Shown: positions 8,369-15,828, numbered from the stretch's first letter. The stretch is 27,883 bases of DNA from an uncultured Bacteroidales bacterium (GCA_934678915.1 CAKUSF010000014.1:1-27883); one strand, 5' to 3'. Translations and numbers: made by a program. Notes: generated by a model not told the origin, from the letters alone.

Positions 8369-8462
8369 AATTTGTCTATTTGTTAAAGGTATTATATTTC
8401 CTTAAACTATATATTGTGTTTTCAAAACCATCTATCAAACCCTCCAGTACAAAGCCACACTT

Positions 8463-8498
8463 AAAAAGGAAGAAGGCTGATCCGTCAGGACCAGCCTT
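8463..8498 (-). terminator. Hairpin with T-run upstream of glnN (terminator or attenuator)
   Basis: On the minus strand, AAGGCTGGTCC (8498-8488), loop TGAC and GGATCAGCCTT (8483-8473) form an 11-bp stem with one G-U pair, followed by CTTCCTTTTT. In plus-strand RNA the same position would be an A-C mismatch, so the stem favours the minus strand. It lies about 95 bp before glnN and about 330 bp after the stop of the next upstream minus-strand gene, which has its own hairpin. It may therefore end a separate small transcript or attenuate glnN. Confidence 0.65.
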
Positions 8499-8688
8499 TC
8501 ATTTAAACCATAATATGCTTTTGTAATGAATATGCCGTCAGGCTGGAAGAGCGGCACACACGAAAGCGTTCAGGACCTGAACATTCTGGCTCTGAAATCC
8601 CTGCTGGAACTGCTGCTGTCGGTATGTGTGGGCTTCGAGTATCATTCTCTTGAAATTTTGATGGCGCAAGTTATGAAATCAATTCTGA
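8463..8688 (-). ncRNA. Candidate structured small RNA or glnN leader
   Basis: A minus-strand TATCTTTG box at 8700-8693 is followed by about 190 nt without a convincing ORF, and then by the hairpin plus T-run at 8498-8463. Several distant segments of the minus-strand RNA can pair into a rod: UUUCAU near the 5' end with AUGAAA just before the terminator, AAUGA with UCAUU, GAAG with CUUC, and CACACA with UGUGUG. At the tip is GUUCAG-GUC-CUGAAC. Size and rod shape recall 6S-type RNAs, but I cannot identify a family. The alternative is an attenuated leader of glnN. Pairings were found by eye. Confidence 0.4.
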
Positions 8689-8692
8689 ACCA

Positions 8693-8700
8693 CAAAGATA
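8693..8700 (-). promoter_or_regulatory. -7 box for the candidate small RNA
   Basis: TATCTTTG on the minus strand is the same octamer as the boxes before miaB and the rpoN operon, preceded by a run of six A. No TTG is seen at -33. It would start RNA near 8686, running toward the hairpin at 8498-8463. Confidence 0.4.
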
Positions 8701-8720
8701 TTTTTTGACTTTATCGGTTT

Positions 8721-8808
8721 AGTGCAGCCTTTCGGAGCGTAGCGACGCAAGGGGTCTGGGGAATACGGTCCCCAGTGCCCCACTGGGGCTGTCACGAAGT
8801 GACTGGGG
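8721..8808. repeat. GC-rich region of overlapping hairpins
   Basis: This non-coding stretch between the small-RNA region and the GDPD-HAD gene is far richer in G and C than its flanks. It contains CTGGGGA/TCCCCAG (8756-8762 with 8769-8775), CCCCAGTG/CACTGGGG (8770-8777 with 8781-8788) and GTCAC/GTGAC (8791-8795 with 8799-8803). The first two stems share CCCCAG and cannot form together. The composition suggests an intergenic repeat element rather than a gene; only one copy is in the window. Confidence 0.5.
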
Positions 8809-8819
8809 GTTGAGGGAAA

Positions 8820-8851
8820 TTGGAGTTTCTAGAAGAGAAACTCCAATTTTT
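8820..8851 (-). terminator. Terminator hairpin overlapping the GDPD-HAD stop codon
   Basis: TTGGAGTTTCT (8820-8830) and AGAAACTCCAA (8836-8846) are perfect 11-bp arms around a 5-nt loop. The stop codon (8831-8829) lies across the loop edge, so the gene's last codons form one arm. A T-run follows on the plus strand (8847-8851), and a shorter T-rich run (ATTTCCC) follows on the minus strand, so it may work in both directions. The coding strand makes the minus direction the relevant one. Confidence 0.7.
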
Positions 8852-10328
8852 CTGGTAATCTCGTATAATCATCTATCCTGATATAATCCATGCCTCCAAG
8901 CCTAATCTGGCTGTCGTTGCCACCGTCTAGGAAGTCATCCCCCACGAAAAGAATCTGGTCAATAGTGTAGCCCTTCTCTTCCGCATAGGACATCACAGCA
9001 TCAAACTTGTTGTACCGTTTAGGAGTGATGTCGAAAGAGGTCGTTCCACCGATGAACACGGAATAATCCTTGAATATCTCACTGACCTCCGGGAACATGG
9101 CACGCCTGCGGATCTTATCCGGATCGAAAGACAATTTGTCCGCTTTGTCCGCCTTCGTGCCCAGAAGACCGAAAGTCACCATACCGGACTCGTGGAACTC
9201 AAGAGGCTCTCCCTTGTAGTCCGTGTAGCCATATTTCTTCCTAAGATAGTCGCAGTTTTTCTGGAAGAATTTTCTATCAATAGGAGCCTTCTCTTCCCTA
9301 ACCATCTTGAATTTACCATCTACAATGCGGCTCTCCTCCATCCCATAGTTACCAAGAATGGTGATCGGATATTCACCCATCTGCTTGTAGATCCTCGCAC
9401 AATTGCCACCACCTGCCATGATTATCTCATAACGCTTGGCCAATGTGTCCAGAACCGCCTTGTTGGCAGCTGTCAATGGAGTTTTGTGCTGTGTCAGAGT
9501 TCCGTCCAAGTCAAAGCAGATCAACTTCTTCTCCTGCTTCCATCTTAGTTCGCGGATTGAATCCATCAGACGCTTCATTCCTTGAGGTTGGTCGGTCGAA
9601 ACGTAGGTCACACCGTGTCTCATCGCGAAATCAGCGAGGTCATAGCTATTCACTGGCCAGAGAACCGTCTGAAGACCAGCAGCATGAGCCTCATCGAGGA
9701 AATGAGCGGAATTGATCACCACATTATAATTATAAGACACACCGGCATAGCCCCTGTCCTTAAGCTCTTTCACTGAATATGTCTTCCTTGACGTGATCGG
9801 AATCACCTCAGCGCCTGGATGAAGGCGAAGGACCTCATCGCAGAGATGCTCGCTGAAAGAAATGAAGCAAACCTGATCGTACATATTCATTTCATCACAA
9901 AGAGCAATTACTTTTTCCGCCAACTGAGTCTCCCTTGCAGGGGTCGGATGGGACTTCAACTCCAGGAACAGCTTCAAAGCGGAAGTTTTCTTCGCTTGGG
10001 TGAAATATTCCCTCAATGAAGGAATATGATCACCGTTCGGAAGAGTGCAGCTCTTGACGGTAGCATAGTCCAGTTTCTGAATATCCTTGAACTTCGTTCC
10101 CGGAATCATCGGACCATGCAGAATCACGAGCGAATCATCCGTGGTGAGATGGACATCCAATTCAACGCTCTCGACATCAAGTTTCTGAGCACCTGAAAGG
10201 CTAGTCAATGTGTTTTCGAAAGATCCCGGATGGGCATAGAACCCCCTGTGGGACATGATTTTGGTCTGTGCAGGAAGCAGCCCCGCGCAAAGCAGTGAAA
10301 TCACTGCAGCAAGAATGTACTTTTTCAT
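8829..10328 (-). CDS. Exported glycerophosphodiesterase fused to PMM-like HAD phosphatase domain
   Basis: This 499-residue protein has two domains behind a signal peptide (residues 1-20, no good lipobox). Residues 22-265 form a GDPD TIM barrel with the expected metal and catalytic residues: H27-R28, E38-N39-T40, E56-x-D58 and H71. It should cleave glycerophosphodiesters to glycerol-3-phosphate and an alcohol. From about residue 268 a HAD domain begins with DLDGT (273-277) and has AGGGN, GGTTSFDITP and VGDDFLDGGND. The last two match the eukaryotic-type phosphomannomutase branch (HAD-IIB), not ordinary bacterial Cof phosphatases. The HAD part could dephosphorylate or isomerise a sugar or polyol phosphate; the substrate is unknown. 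A minus-strand TAATTTTG box (10340-10333) lies only 4 bp from the ATG, which would give a nearly leaderless mRNA. It is divergent from mraZ. Confidence 0.85.
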   Translation of the reverse strand: MKKYILAAVISLLCAGLLPAQTKIMSHRGFYAHPGSFENTLTSLSGAQKLDVESVELDVHLTTDDSLVILHGPMIPGTKFKDIQKLDYATVKSCTLPNGDHIPSLREYFTQAKKTSALKLFLELKSHPTPARETQLAEKVIALCDEMNMYDQVCFISFSEHLCDEVLRLHPGAEVIPITSRKTYSVKELKDRGYAGVSYNYNVVINSAHFLDEAHAAGLQTVLWPVNSYDLADFAMRHGVTYVSTDQPQGMKRLMDSIRELRWKQEKKLICFDLDGTLTQHKTPLTAANKAVLDTLAKRYEIIMAGGGNCARIYKQMGEYPITILGNYGMEESRIVDGKFKMVREEKAPIDRKFFQKNCDYLRKKYGYTDYKGEPLEFHESGMVTFGLLGTKADKADKLSFDPDKIRRRAMFPEVSEIFKDYSVFIGGTTSFDITPKRYNKFDAVMSYAEEKGYTIDQILFVGDDFLDGGNDSQIRLGGMDYIRIDDYTRLPEKLEFLF

Positions 10329-10374
10329 GCCTCAAAATTACACAAAAAAAACATATTGACAGCAGATAATAACG

Positions 10375-10409
10375 TGGAAAAATTTGGAAAGAGGTGGAAT
10401 AAAATGGAA
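10375..10409 (+). promoter_or_regulatory. Probable MraZ operator: four TGGAA repeats at 10-bp spacing
   Basis: TGGAA occurs at 10375-10379, 10385-10389, 10395-10399 and 10405-10409, exactly one helical turn apart, each followed by 5 variable bases. MraZ proteins are known to bind short direct repeats near their own promoter; in E. coli the repeats are TGGGN separated by 5 bp. The block ends 9 bp before the mraZ -7 box, a position suited to autoregulation of the dcw operon. It also lies upstream of the divergent GDPD-HAD gene. Confidence 0.75.
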
Positions 10410-10418
10410 AAATATTTC

Positions 10419-10426
10419 TAACTTTG
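10419..10426 (+). promoter_or_regulatory. -7 box of the mraZ-ftsZ operon
   Basis: TAACTTTG matches TAnnTTTG and ends 27 bp before the mraZ ATG. A -33 TTG is not at the usual distance; that position is occupied by the TGGAA repeats. It is the only good promoter-like box I noticed ahead of the 13-gene cluster. Confidence 0.55.
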
Positions 10427-10453
10427 TAACCAAGCGTGAAAAGTTAAAGTAAA

Positions 10454-10906
10454 ATGATAACATTCATCGGAGAATATTCAGGAAAAATTGACGACAAGGG
10501 AAGAGTTGTGTTCCCTTCGCCGTTCAAGTCCTTGATGCCTACCGATGGTGATCAACGGTTTGTCATCAAGAAGAATATCTTCGATGACTGCCTAGAAATG
10601 TACACCTTCGAGGAGTGGGAACACCAATCGGAGGAAGTTAAATCCAAACTGAATATCTTTAATCGCGCTCACGATGCTTTCTGGAGAGAGTACATGCGTG
10701 ACCGGGCAATAGTCGAACCTGATGCAAAGCTCGGACGCATCTCAATTCCTAAGAAGCTTCTGGAATCAATTGGTGTAACGAAAGAGGTGGTCTTTTCGGG
10801 CAACGATTACAAGATTGAGATCTGGGCCAAGGACAAGTACGAAGCCAGCGCGATCTCCAAAGAGGAATTCTTGAATATTGCCGGACAGCTGTCTCAGGAG
10901 AGATAG
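10454..10906 (+). CDS. mraZ: MraZ, transcriptional regulator of the dcw cluster
   Basis: This 150-residue protein is built of two AbrB-like swapped-hairpin halves. Each carries the conserved motif: K-I-D-D-K-G-R-V-V-F-P near residue 11, and D-A-K-L-G-R-I-S-I-P near residue 90. MraZ forms ring oligomers that bind direct repeats upstream of mraZ and in known cases represses the operon. It is the first gene of the dcw operon, with four TGGAA repeats and a TAACTTTG box upstream. Its stop codon TAG is part of the ribosome binding site of rsmH, 11 bp before the rsmH start, so translation may be coupled. Confidence 0.96.
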   Translation: MITFIGEYSGKIDDKGRVVFPSPFKSLMPTDGDQRFVIKKNIFDDCLEMYTFEEWEHQSEEVKSKLNIFNRAHDAFWREYMRDRAIVEPDAKLGRISIPKKLLESIGVTKEVVFSGNDYKIEIWAKDKYEASAISKEEFLNIAGQLSQER

Positions 10907-10910
10907 GAGG
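10905..10910 (+). promoter_or_regulatory. Consensus Shine-Dalgarno site of rsmH overlapping mraZ stop
   Basis: AGGAGG, 7 bp before the rsmH ATG, uses the last two bases of the mraZ TAG stop. Most starts in the window have no such motif, as is usual for Bacteroidota, so this one stands out and confirms the rsmH start. Confidence 0.8.
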
Positions 10911-10917
10911 GAACGGA

Positions 10918-11874
10918 ATGTCAGAATACCACACACCAGTGATGCTTGACGAGAGCATTTCCGCTCTTATCACTAATCCATCAGGAACTTACGCCGATGT
11001 CACATTCGGAGGCGGTGGTCACACCGCCGAATTACTTTCACGCTTAAACGAAGACGGTCACGTCATCGCCTTCGATCGTGACAGCGACGCAATCAGCAAT
11101 AGGATAGACGACCCTCGCCTGACAATGGTACGGGCCGATTTCCGGTTCATACACAATTTCGTGCTAAACGAGGCGCACGAGACCCAAGACGTAATTCTTA
11201 GGGAAAAACTCTCAAACGGTCTCGACGGCATTCTTGCAGATCTAGGAGTGTCTTCCCACCAGTTCGACACTGCGGAAAGGGGCTTCTCGTTCAGGTACGA
11301 TGCTCCTCTAGACATGAGGATGAACCGAGATGGAGGGAAAACAGCCGCAGATGTGATCAATGAATATTCAGGAGAAGACCTCGAAAGGATATTCCGCATC
11401 TATGGCGAGGTCGAAAATGCTCGGAAGGTAGCCCAACTGATTGTCTCCGCAAGGGACAAAGGCAGCATCGGAACTACCGGTGAGCTCGACGAGGCCATCA
11501 AAGCCGCTCTTCCTAAATTCGCTGAACACAAATACCTTGCAAAGGTCTATCAAGCCTTGAGAATCGAAGTCAACCACGAGATGCGCTCTTTGGAAAAATT
11601 CCTTGAAGGTGCGGTTGATTCTCTTAGGCCGGGAGGAAGGTTGGTCGTGATCACTTATCACTCCCTTGAGGACAGAATGGTCAAGAACTTCATCAAGGCC
11701 GGGAACGCGGACGGGAAGGAGGAGAAGGACATGTTCGGGAATATTCATGCCCCGCTTAAGGCAGTGAACCGCAAGCCTATCCTGCCTAAGGAAAATGAGA
11801 TAGCCGCCAACACCAGGGCAAGAAGCGCCAAGTTGAGAGTAGCGGAGAAAATCGACGGAGGGAAAAGCCTATGA
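10918..11874 (+). CDS. rsmH: 16S rRNA (cytosine-1402-N4)-methyltransferase
   Basis: RsmH (MraW) methylates N4 of C1402 in the ribosomal P site using SAM. The 318-residue protein has the N-terminal HTPVMLDE signature, the SAM-binding GGGGHT at 31-36, ILADLGVSSHQFD in the middle, and GGRLVVITYHSLEDRMVKNF toward the C-terminus, all diagnostic for the family. Its place after mraZ is the classic one. The start is supported by an AGGAGG site. Its stop overlaps the start of the FtsL-like gene by 4 bp (ATGA). Confidence 0.97.
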   Translation: MSEYHTPVMLDESISALITNPSGTYADVTFGGGGHTAELLSRLNEDGHVIAFDRDSDAISNRIDDPRLTMVRADFRFIHNFVLNEAHETQDVILREKLSNGLDGILADLGVSSHQFDTAERGFSFRYDAPLDMRMNRDGGKTAADVINEYSGEDLERIFRIYGEVENARKVAQLIVSARDKGSIGTTGELDEAIKAALPKFAEHKYLAKVYQALRIEVNHEMRSLEKFLEGAVDSLRPGGRLVVITYHSLEDRMVKNFIKAGNADGKEEKDMFGNIHAPLKAVNRKPILPKENEIAANTRARSAKLRVAEKIDGGKSL

Positions 11875-12227
11875 CGGAATTGAGAAAGTGGAAATTCTCC
11901 GACATTGGCCTTTGGCTGAAAAACGCAGCTATTGCAACAATCAAGGGTGAACTGTTGTTGAGACTGCACGTAAGTAGATATTTCATTCACATAATTTACA
12001 CGTTTTTCCTCTTCTGGGTCAGCATTTGGTTGAGTATCAAGATAGAGAAGACTTTGACAAGAGTAGAGGACAACCGCAAGGCCTTGGCTGACGTGGAGAT
12101 TTACCACGCACAGAAAACCGTAGAACTTACGGGGCTTTCCAGAATGAGTGAAATCCAACGAATGTTAGAAAAGGTTGGTTCAAAGTTGACAATGCCAACA
12201 AAGCCAGCCGACAAGATAAAAGAATAG
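11871..12227 (+). CDS. ftsL: FtsL-like divisome protein
   Basis: This small 118-residue protein has a cytoplasmic N-terminus of about 35 residues and one membrane segment (about 37-56, IHIIYTFFLFWVSIWLSI). A periplasmic stretch with heptad-like spacing follows (about 57-105). FtsL proteins form a coiled coil with FtsB-type partners and link FtsQ to FtsW and FtsI. Sequence identity in this family is low, so the call rests on size, topology and the position between rsmH and ftsI. It overlaps rsmH by 4 bp and ends 4 bp before ftsI. Confidence 0.8.
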   Translation: MTELRKWKFSDIGLWLKNAAIATIKGELLLRLHVSRYFIHIIYTFFLFWVSIWLSIKIEKTLTRVEDNRKALADVEIYHAQKTVELTGLSRMSEIQRMLEKVGSKLTMPTKPADKIKE

Positions 12228-12231
12228 GACA

Positions 12232-14343
12232 ATGGTCGCATCGAAACAGAACACGACAAAGAAAGAACGGGACAGAATAGGTTTGATTCTGTACTGTTTT
12301 TATGCCGTGTTGCTGTTTGTCGGTGTGGCAATAATAGGCAAAATGGTCTATATCCAGTGGATTTGGGAACCGGACAAGGATGTGGCGCGTTTCTTTCTTC
12401 CTCCAAGTACAAGAAGTGTCATAGAGCCTGAACGAGGAGCAATCATCGGCTGTGATGGGAAGATACTAGCCTTGTCAACTCCTATGTACCAACTCTACAT
12501 GGACTGCACTGTGCTTAAAAATGAGTTCAAGACTGAAAAGAACAAGCATAAGGGCGACAGTCTGGAGCGGAACTGGATGGAAAAGGCTAGAATGTTCACA
12601 GCTGGCTTGGCTGCCGAAACAGGGATCAATGCAGACGACTGCTTCAGAATGATTGCAAACGGCAGGAAAGAAGGTAATCGTTACATGAAGTTGCTAGGGA
12701 ATCTGGACCGAGGTACGCTTCTGCGCCTAAAGAACTTGCCACTGATGAATGAAGGACAGTACAAGAGCGGAATCATCGTCAGGAAAAAAGATTCCAGACA
12801 GTACCCCTATGGTACACTGGCTAGAAGAACAATCGGTTACGTCAAGGACAACAGGAACTCCAACGGCAACAATCACATTGGTCTGGAGGGCAAGTACGAC
12901 TACGTCCTTCATGGCAAAGAGGGAGAAATCTGGCTCAGGCCGACTGACAACAGGGAGAAAATACAAAATTACGACAGCACCTACGTCAAGCCGGAAGACG
13001 GGCTGGATGTCCGGACAACTTTGGACATCACCCTCCAAGACATTGTTGACAAAGCCATGAGAAAGCAGATGGCTGCCAACCCGAAAGTAGTGGAGGGCTG
13101 CGCTGTGTTGATGGATGTCAAGACAGGGGCCATCCGTTCGATGGTAAACCTGACCAAAAATCCGAAGGACAGCAGCTTGAACGAAGTTTACAACATGGCG
13201 ATTGGATTTGGTGCAGAACCCGGTTCTGTGTTCAAGGCCACTACATTGATGACAGCCATTGAGGATGGATTCGTCAAGTCATTGGACGATGTAATCCCTA
13301 AGAATAACGGTGTGATTCCTGGCTACCCACGAGACGAGCACATCAACGGCAATGGTGACATCTCAATCCTTCATGGTTTCGAGATTTCCTCCAACTATGT
13401 CTTCCGGTACCTTGCCGTCAAGAACTATGCAGACAATCCCAAGAGATTCTTGGACAAACTGTACATGTACAAAATGGGACAGGCTTTTGACTTCGATCTT
13501 GAAGGCCTTCAGGAACCGGTGCTGCCGAACCCTGACTCAAAGCATTGGAGCAGCACAGACCTTGGATCTACTGCTATCGGATACTCCATCAAAGAGACTC
13601 CTCTTCACATACTAACATTCTACAATGCAATTGCCAACAAAGGCAGGATGATGAAGCCTTACTTGGTCGAGAGCATCGAAAGGAACGGAGTTGTCAAGAC
13701 GAAAAAGGGACCGAGCGTGCTGAACGCCTCGATTTGCTCAAAAGCGACTGCTGACACGATGCTTAGAGCCATGAGAGCCGTAACTTCTGAGGGAACGGCC
13801 ACAAGACTTAAAGGAGCCAGACTCCGAGTCGCAGGAAAAACCGGAACTTCAAGGCAGGTGCTCAGCGGAGAGGAAATCAAGGAATATGGCATGACGAACC
13901 CTTACGTCACCAAGGACGGAAGCTATCACAATCTCGCCACTTTCGTTGGATTCTTCCCGGCAGAAAATCCAAAGTACAGCGCTATCATCTGCATGAAATC
14001 CGACTTGATTAGAGGAAGTCTGTACGGTGGAGTCGGTCCGGCTTCCGCAATGCGTGAGATAGTGGATGCCGTCTATACTCTTGAGCCTGAATGGGGTTCC
14101 GAGTTGACTGCTTCTGCCAAGGTACCGGAAATGGAGGTAGAGAACAACATTCAGAACCAGTCCGACATCAAGAATCCTATTGTTCCTGATGTGACGGGGC
14201 TCGGTCTGAAAGATGCCTTGTACGTAATTGAGAACAGTGGCCTAAGGTGCAAATATTCAGGGACAGGACATGTCAGCTCACAGAGTCCTAAGGCTGGAAC
14301 AAAGACGGCCAATGGTTCAACAATAACATTTACACTGAAATGA
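12232..14343 (+). CDS. ftsI: Septal peptidoglycan transpeptidase with PASTA domain (PBP3/FtsI)
   Basis: This 703-residue class B penicillin-binding protein cross-links septal peptidoglycan. It has one membrane segment (about 15-38) and the N-terminal pedestal domain opening R-x-x-x-E-P-E-R-G-A-I-I. The transpeptidase domain holds the three active-site motifs: S332-V-F-K335, S386-S-N388 and K536-T-G-T539. Residues about 644-703 form one PASTA domain (IVPDVTGLGLKDALYVIE, then a second half with Q-S-P-K-A-G). A PASTA tail is typical of Bacteroidota and Gram-positive FtsI/PBP2x/SpoVD, not of proteobacterial FtsI. It overlaps murE by 4 bp (ATGA) and works with the FtsW polymerase encoded downstream. 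Confidence 0.95.
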   Translation: MVASKQNTTKKERDRIGLILYCFYAVLLFVGVAIIGKMVYIQWIWEPDKDVARFFLPPSTRSVIEPERGAIIGCDGKILALSTPMYQLYMDCTVLKNEFKTEKNKHKGDSLERNWMEKARMFTAGLAAETGINADDCFRMIANGRKEGNRYMKLLGNLDRGTLLRLKNLPLMNEGQYKSGIIVRKKDSRQYPYGTLARRTIGYVKDNRNSNGNNHIGLEGKYDYVLHGKEGEIWLRPTDNREKIQNYDSTYVKPEDGLDVRTTLDITLQDIVDKAMRKQMAANPKVVEGCAVLMDVKTGAIRSMVNLTKNPKDSSLNEVYNMAIGFGAEPGSVFKATTLMTAIEDGFVKSLDDVIPKNNGVIPGYPRDEHINGNGDISILHGFEISSNYVFRYLAVKNYADNPKRFLDKLYMYKMGQAFDFDLEGLQEPVLPNPDSKHWSSTDLGSTAIGYSIKETPLHILTFYNAIANKGRMMKPYLVESIERNGVVKTKKGPSVLNASICSKATADTMLRAMRAVTSEGTATRLKGARLRVAGKTGTSRQVLSGEEIKEYGMTNPYVTKDGSYHNLATFVGFFPAENPKYSAIICMKSDLIRGSLYGGVGPASAMREIVDAVYTLEPEWGSELTASAKVPEMEVENNIQNQSDIKNPIVPDVTGLGLKDALYVIENSGLRCKYSGTGHVSSQSPKAGTKTANGSTITFTLK

Positions 14344-15824
14344 GACTTGGAAACATCATAAAAAACGCAGGTGTAATCGAAGTACGTGGAAACAACGACC
14401 TCGAAATAACCGACATCTGCAATGACTCAAGGAAAGTTGGCCCCGGAGCGATTTTCATTGCTGTCAAAGGTCATGACAGCGATGGACATGCTTTCATCGG
14501 GAAGGCCATAGAGTCTGGAGCAGTGGCTATCGCCTATGAAGACGAAGATGCGCTCCAGAAGGCTCTATCTGAATATTCAGAAACAACTCTCACACTGGTC
14601 AAGGTTGCAGACTCCCGCCACGCTGTGGCAATGATGGCAGCTGACTTTTTCGACAACCCTTCCAAGAAACTCACTCTTGTTGGAATCACCGGAACGAACG
14701 GGAAGACCACCACTGTCACCCTTCTTTACCGACTGTTCATGTCACAAGGGTACAACTGCGGGTTGCTCTCCACGATAGCCAATTACGTAGGTTCAAGACG
14801 TCTGGAGACAGCCAACACAACTGCGGATCCTATCACAATCAACTCTCTGATGGATCAGATGGTAGCCGCTGGTTGCGAATTTTGCTTCATGGAGGTCAGC
14901 TCGATCGGAGTGGAGCAGGAACGTGTGGCTGGTTTGACTTTCAAAATTGGAATCTTTTCAAACCTTACCCACGATCATCTGGATTACCATAAGACTTTCG
15001 CTGAATACCTCCGCTGCAAGAAATTGTTTTTCGACAATCTGCCGGCCACGGCCACAGCTATCACAAACATAGATGACAAGAACGGAGAGGTCATGGTCCA
15101 GAACACCAAGGCCAAAGTAGTGAGATATTCATGCAGAAGCATCGCTGACCACACCTGTCGCATCATGGAGGAAACAATCGAAGGGATGCTCCTAAAGATT
15201 GACGGAAGGGAGACTTGGACACGTCTAATCGGCCAACACAACGCCTACAACATCCTCGCTATCTATAGCACAGCCATTGCGCTTGGGGCTGACCCTGAGG
15301 AAACTCTGATCGCCATCAGCAAGTTGGAATCCGCTCCAGGACGCCTTGAGGTCATAAGAGGACCAAGAAAACTGTCTGTCGTCATAGACTACGCCCACAC
15401 TCCGGATGCACTTGAGAATGTGCTTAAAACTCTCAAGGACATTGACGGAAGCAAGGAGCTGATCTGTGTGTTTGGATGCGGTGGAGACCGTGACAAGACA
15501 AAGAGACCGGAAATGGCTGAAATTGCCCAGACATTTGCCGACAGGATCATAGTAACATCTGACAACAGCCGCACGGAAAAAACGGAGGACATCCTTAACG
15601 ACATTCGCAAAGGATTTAGCACTAAGGGATTAGCAAAAGCAATCTTCATTGCAGACAGGAAGGAGGCCATCAGGTCGGCCATCATGTTCGCCAATGACGG
15701 TGCTGTCATCCTTCTCGCTGGCAAAGGTCACGAGACTTATCAGATCATCGGCACAGAGCATCGGCATTTCGATGAGAGAGAGGTGGTCGCAGAAGTGTTC
15801 AACAGCATGAATGCCAACGAATAG
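14340..15824 (+). CDS. murE: UDP-MurNAc-tripeptide synthetase (probably meso-DAP adding)
   Basis: MurE adds the third stem residue to UDP-MurNAc-L-Ala-D-Glu, using ATP. The 494-residue protein has the Mur ligase P-loop GTNGKTTT (118-125), the SNLTHDHLDYH motif (its lysine-carbamylation neighbourhood follows), and DYAHTPDALENVL. The residues that select the amino acid normally read D-N-P-R in diaminopimelate-adding enzymes. Here they are D408-N-S-R411 (SDNSRTEKTEDI): the arginine that contacts DAP is kept, the proline is replaced by serine. I infer DAP as substrate. Its start overlaps ftsI by 4 bp, and its stop overlaps the ribosome binding site of mraY. Confidence 0.95.
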   Translation: MRLGNIIKNAGVIEVRGNNDLEITDICNDSRKVGPGAIFIAVKGHDSDGHAFIGKAIESGAVAIAYEDEDALQKALSEYSETTLTLVKVADSRHAVAMMAADFFDNPSKKLTLVGITGTNGKTTTVTLLYRLFMSQGYNCGLLSTIANYVGSRRLETANTTADPITINSLMDQMVAAGCEFCFMEVSSIGVEQERVAGLTFKIGIFSNLTHDHLDYHKTFAEYLRCKKLFFDNLPATATAITNIDDKNGEVMVQNTKAKVVRYSCRSIADHTCRIMEETIEGMLLKIDGRETWTRLIGQHNAYNILAIYSTAIALGADPEETLIAISKLESAPGRLEVIRGPRKLSVVIDYAHTPDALENVLKTLKDIDGSKELICVFGCGGDRDKTKRPEMAEIAQTFADRIIVTSDNSRTEKTEDILNDIRKGFSTKGLAKAIFIADRKEAIRSAIMFANDGAVILLAGKGHETYQIIGTEHRHFDEREVVAEVFNSMNANE

Positions 15825-15828
15825 GAGG
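15823..15828 (+). promoter_or_regulatory. Consensus Shine-Dalgarno site of mraY overlapping murE stop
   Basis: AGGAGG lies 9 bp before the ATG at 15838 and uses bases of the murE TAG stop. It decides the mraY start in favour of 15838 rather than the in-frame ATG at 15811, which would overlap murE. Confidence 0.75.

Noticed and set aside
6092..8386. Several long plus-strand ORFs across the glutamine synthetase region
   Set aside because: They are antisense shadows of the full-length type III glutamine synthetase gene and resemble no protein family.
8526..8708. 60-residue plus-strand ORF beginning MNMPSGWKSG
   Set aside because: No ribosome binding site, no recognisable family and no partner gene. 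It lies antisense to an interval that looks better as a minus-strand structured RNA with its own promoter box and terminator.
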